Origin: an archaeon
GTDB lineage: Archaea; Thermoproteota; Nitrososphaeria; Nitrososphaerales; UBA183
DNA: 64,000 nt
Direction of reading: 5' to 3'
Assembly: GCA_021788415.1 (NCBI GenBank)
Contig: JAJYKR010000001.1
Coordinates: 124,001 to 188,000 of the forward strand
The notes under the pieces were generated by a model. It saw only the letters and a list, made by a program, of their open reading frames with translations. It did not search any database and was not told the DNA's origin. The position numbers and the translations under genes are program-made. Positions 62,757 to 64,000 of the stretch are shown here, piece by piece (the first letter of the stretch is position 1; the number at the start of each line of letters is the position of its first letter).

Positions 62757-63473
62757 ATGAGCGACGTACAACCTGAGGTGATCCTGGCCCAGGAGCAGGG
62801 GACCGAGCTGAGGGCCGGGGGGGTTTCGAAGGAGCTGAAGGCTGAGTTTGGGGTAGGCGTCAGGGAGGGCACTCTCGTCCTCACCAGCGAGCGCCTGATT
62901 TTCGCTTGCACCAACGACAGGGGCGAAGAGTTACCCATTGGCTACTACGCCGAGCATTTGCTTCTCTATTCCGAAGTCGAGGACTTGGCAAGCATCCCGA
63001 ACCAGGCCCCGAACGTCTTCATCCCTCTGTCGGCCGCAACTGCGAGGGGGCACAAAGGCGAGCTTGGAAGGCCCAGCCTCGAAGTCTCCTGGAAGGACGA
63101 GGGGGGAGCACACGGCCTGGTGTTCACCGAGACCCTCACCGGTAGGAGAAAGAAGAACCTGAACGACTGGGCGTCGGTGATACAAGGGATAAGGGACGGG
63201 ACCCAGAAGTTCGCCGCTCTGCCGCCGACGCCGTCTGCCGACTCCCTCGAAGGGAAGGTCCTCCACGTTCTGGCTGATATGCAGGAGAAGGGCGTGCTGG
63301 AGGCCGAGGAGTCAGTGGAGGGGGAGTACAAGGTCGACTTGGACCCAGACGAGGTCCAGGCTGCCTGCGACCGCCTCGCTTCACAGCGCCTGCTTGTCCG
63401 CTACCTTGACCCGAGCGGGGATGTCTACTACAGGAGGGCCTCGCCGCTGGGCGAAGCCGAGCTCTCAGACTAA
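62757..63473 (+). CDS. PH/GRAM-like domain fused to a winged helix-like domain
   Basis: 238 aa, not recognised by name. The first about 140 residues alternate strands with a GTLVLTSERLIFA motif typical of GRAM/PH-like lipid- or protein-binding domains. The last about 80 residues are helical with a winged-helix-like pattern (GKVLHVLADMQEKGVLEAE, then DEVQAACDRLASQRLLVRY). CCTTATC about 28 nt upstream supports the ATG. Could link membrane state to gene control. Confidence 0.65.
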   Translation: MSDVQPEVILAQEQGTELRAGGVSKELKAEFGVGVREGTLVLTSERLIFACTNDRGEELPIGYYAEHLLLYSEVEDLASIPNQAPNVFIPLSAATARGHKGELGRPSLEVSWKDEGGAHGLVFTETLTGRRKKNLNDWASVIQGIRDGTQKFAALPPTPSADSLEGKVLHVLADMQEKGVLEAEESVEGEYKVDLDPDEVQAACDRLASQRLLVRYLDPSGDVYYRRASPLGEAELSD

Positions 63474-63688
63474 GCAGGTCGCCTCAGCCCGGGGCCGACC
63501 TCGCATGGAACGATGAGACGTCCCGCGCCGGGTGCATGGTGCAGTTCACAGGATCCCGTGTCTACTTGTTGCCCCCGCCTTTCCTGCTGGTTCAGGCCGA
63601 CAAACGGAAGCGCTCTTGCAGGCTCCCCGCCGACCCGCTCCAGGAGCTGGCCGTCCGGATACAGGGTGGGAACCTCCACCTTGCCCAA
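63470..63688 (-). CDS. Possible small gene on the minus strand
   Basis: 72-codon frame (starts VEVPTLYPDGQLLERVGG after a TTG). A GATTTTAGAC box about 25 nt upstream would suit a leaderless start. It competes with a plus-strand frame at 63536-63691 that also reads like protein; at most one is real. Confidence 0.35.
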   Translation of the reverse strand: MGKVEVPTLYPDGQLLERVGGEPARALPFVGLNQQERRGQQVDTGSCELHHAPGAGRLIVPCEVGPGLRRPA

Positions 63689-63691
63689 TAG
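63536..63691 (+). CDS. Possible 51-aa protein (alternative reading)
   Basis: ATG frame reading MVQFTGSRVYLLPPPFLLVQ and on to a normal-looking end (ELAVRIQGGNLHLAQ). Good codon use but no promoter. Mutually exclusive with the minus-strand reading over the same DNA. Confidence 0.3.
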   Translation: MVQFTGSRVYLLPPPFLLVQADKRKRSCRLPADPLQELAVRIQGGNLHLAQ

Positions 63692-63758
63692 GTATGCTTT
63701 CTGAGTCTAAAATCAATACAAAACGGGAGAGGTGACCCGTGGACGGACCACGAGCCAC

Positions 63759-64000
63759 TCAGTCTTCGTTGTCGTGTAGTACACTGCAGCTTGTTGGCGT
63801 GACAGGGAGCGCGCATGAAAGTTGCGCGTTGGCCCCTTGTGATGCGATGACGTGGACGATGTATACCTGGCCCGAATGGGTGGACGGGACCAAGGCGAAC
63901 CCGGACTGGCCGACCGTGATCGGGCCAGTGAAGGTCAGTGCGACGCACTGTCCTGCCGACAGGGTCAATCCGTGGCTCCCGTTCTCGCCAGAGTCCCCGG
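63759..64000 (-). CDS. Beta-rich protein C-terminus (5' partial)
   Basis: The frame is open to the window edge on the minus strand. The visible about 80 residues are strand-like (ALTFTGPITVGQSGFALV, then GQVYIVHVIASQ) with two Cys near the end, as in secreted or surface proteins. Function unknown; the start lies outside the window. Confidence 0.6.
   Translation of the reverse strand, partial: GDSGENGSHGLTLSAGQCVALTFTGPITVGQSGFALVPSTHSGQVYIVHVIASQGANAQLSCALPVTPTSCSVLHDNED

Noticed and set aside
1..64000. CRISPR array, insertion sequence or prophage
   Set aside because: No regularly spaced direct repeats of 24-40 nt, no transposase and no integrase were seen; the 13-bp-spaced motif at 28436 is an operator cluster, not CRISPR.

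Overview
The window is about 62-64% GC (estimated by eye), gene-dense, and clearly archaeal. It encodes a thermosome, EF-2, an archaeal exosome (Rrp4, Rrp41, Rrp42), SBDS, L37Ae, prefoldin beta, Pcc1, a proteasome alpha subunit, geranylgeranyl reductase, CTP-dependent riboflavin kinases, ADP-forming acyl-CoA synthetase and an ESCRT-III/CdvB-like protein. TATA-like boxes lie about 24-30 nt upstream of many start codons (often TTG or GTG), so leaderless transcription looks common. CdvB, the exosome operon order and a thaumarchaeal-looking small protein at 51575-51955 suggest a TACK archaeon near Nitrososphaeria/Thermoproteota. The exact lineage cannot be fixed from this window.

Layout. 1-10.6 kb: the end of nuoD, a drug/metabolite transporter, MscL beside an ESCRT-III-like gene, TrmB divergent from geranylgeranyl reductase, TetR, thermosome, pterin dehydratase, small unknowns and an AbiEii-like nucleotidyltransferase. 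10.7-14.8 kb: a NurA-HerA pair in which NurA is unusually long and seems to carry an inserted winged helix. 14.8-27.5 kb: two 14-TM MFS transporters, HxlR, HtrA without a signal peptide, a sugar nucleotidyltransferase, an ABC-2 exporter, arginase, the two subunits of an ADP-forming acyl-CoA synthetase and a flavin/F420-binding protein.

27.6-31.8 kb is the best candidate for an undescribed system. A small winged-helix gene is flanked by the motif ACAAGTTGT: one inverted copy on one side and three direct copies at exact 13-bp spacing on the other. The motif sits next to the promoters of a two-TM protein, the regulator itself, and a tightly overlapping three-gene unit. That unit encodes a HerA/VirB4-like protein with degenerate ATP-binding motifs, a RadA/RecA paralogue with intact Walker A and a large insertion, and a membrane protein whose soluble part resembles a VirB4 N-terminal region. 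I infer a locally regulated, membrane-linked DNA-handling machine.

31.8-37.2 kb: two possible small genes, EF-2 (with HRT in place of HRG at the diphthamide site) and an M1 aminopeptidase. 37.4-43.7 kb: flavin and F420 functions, including a riboflavin ECF transporter operon that overlaps XPF nuclease and F420-dependent NADP reductase genes. It is divergent from rbkR across a perfect 14-bp palindrome, with a second riboflavin kinase convergent to rbkR. 43.7-51 kb: an isopentenyl-diphosphate-isomerase-like Nudix protein, a DHH phosphoesterase, the conserved prefoldin-Pcc1-L37Ae-exosome-SBDS-proteasome superoperon, then an amidotransferase and a JAMM protease. 51-64 kb: small genes including a 59-aa protein, an isochorismatase-like protein without the usual cysteine, DoxX, endonuclease IV, and tRNA-Lys(UUU) with two non-canonical insertions, followed by a lower-GC GrpB gene and a degenerate copy of the tRNA 3' end. 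The right end has a four-gene F420/flavin operon, a GH38 alpha-mannosidase, a 45-aa Cys-rich protein and a PH-like/winged-helix protein.
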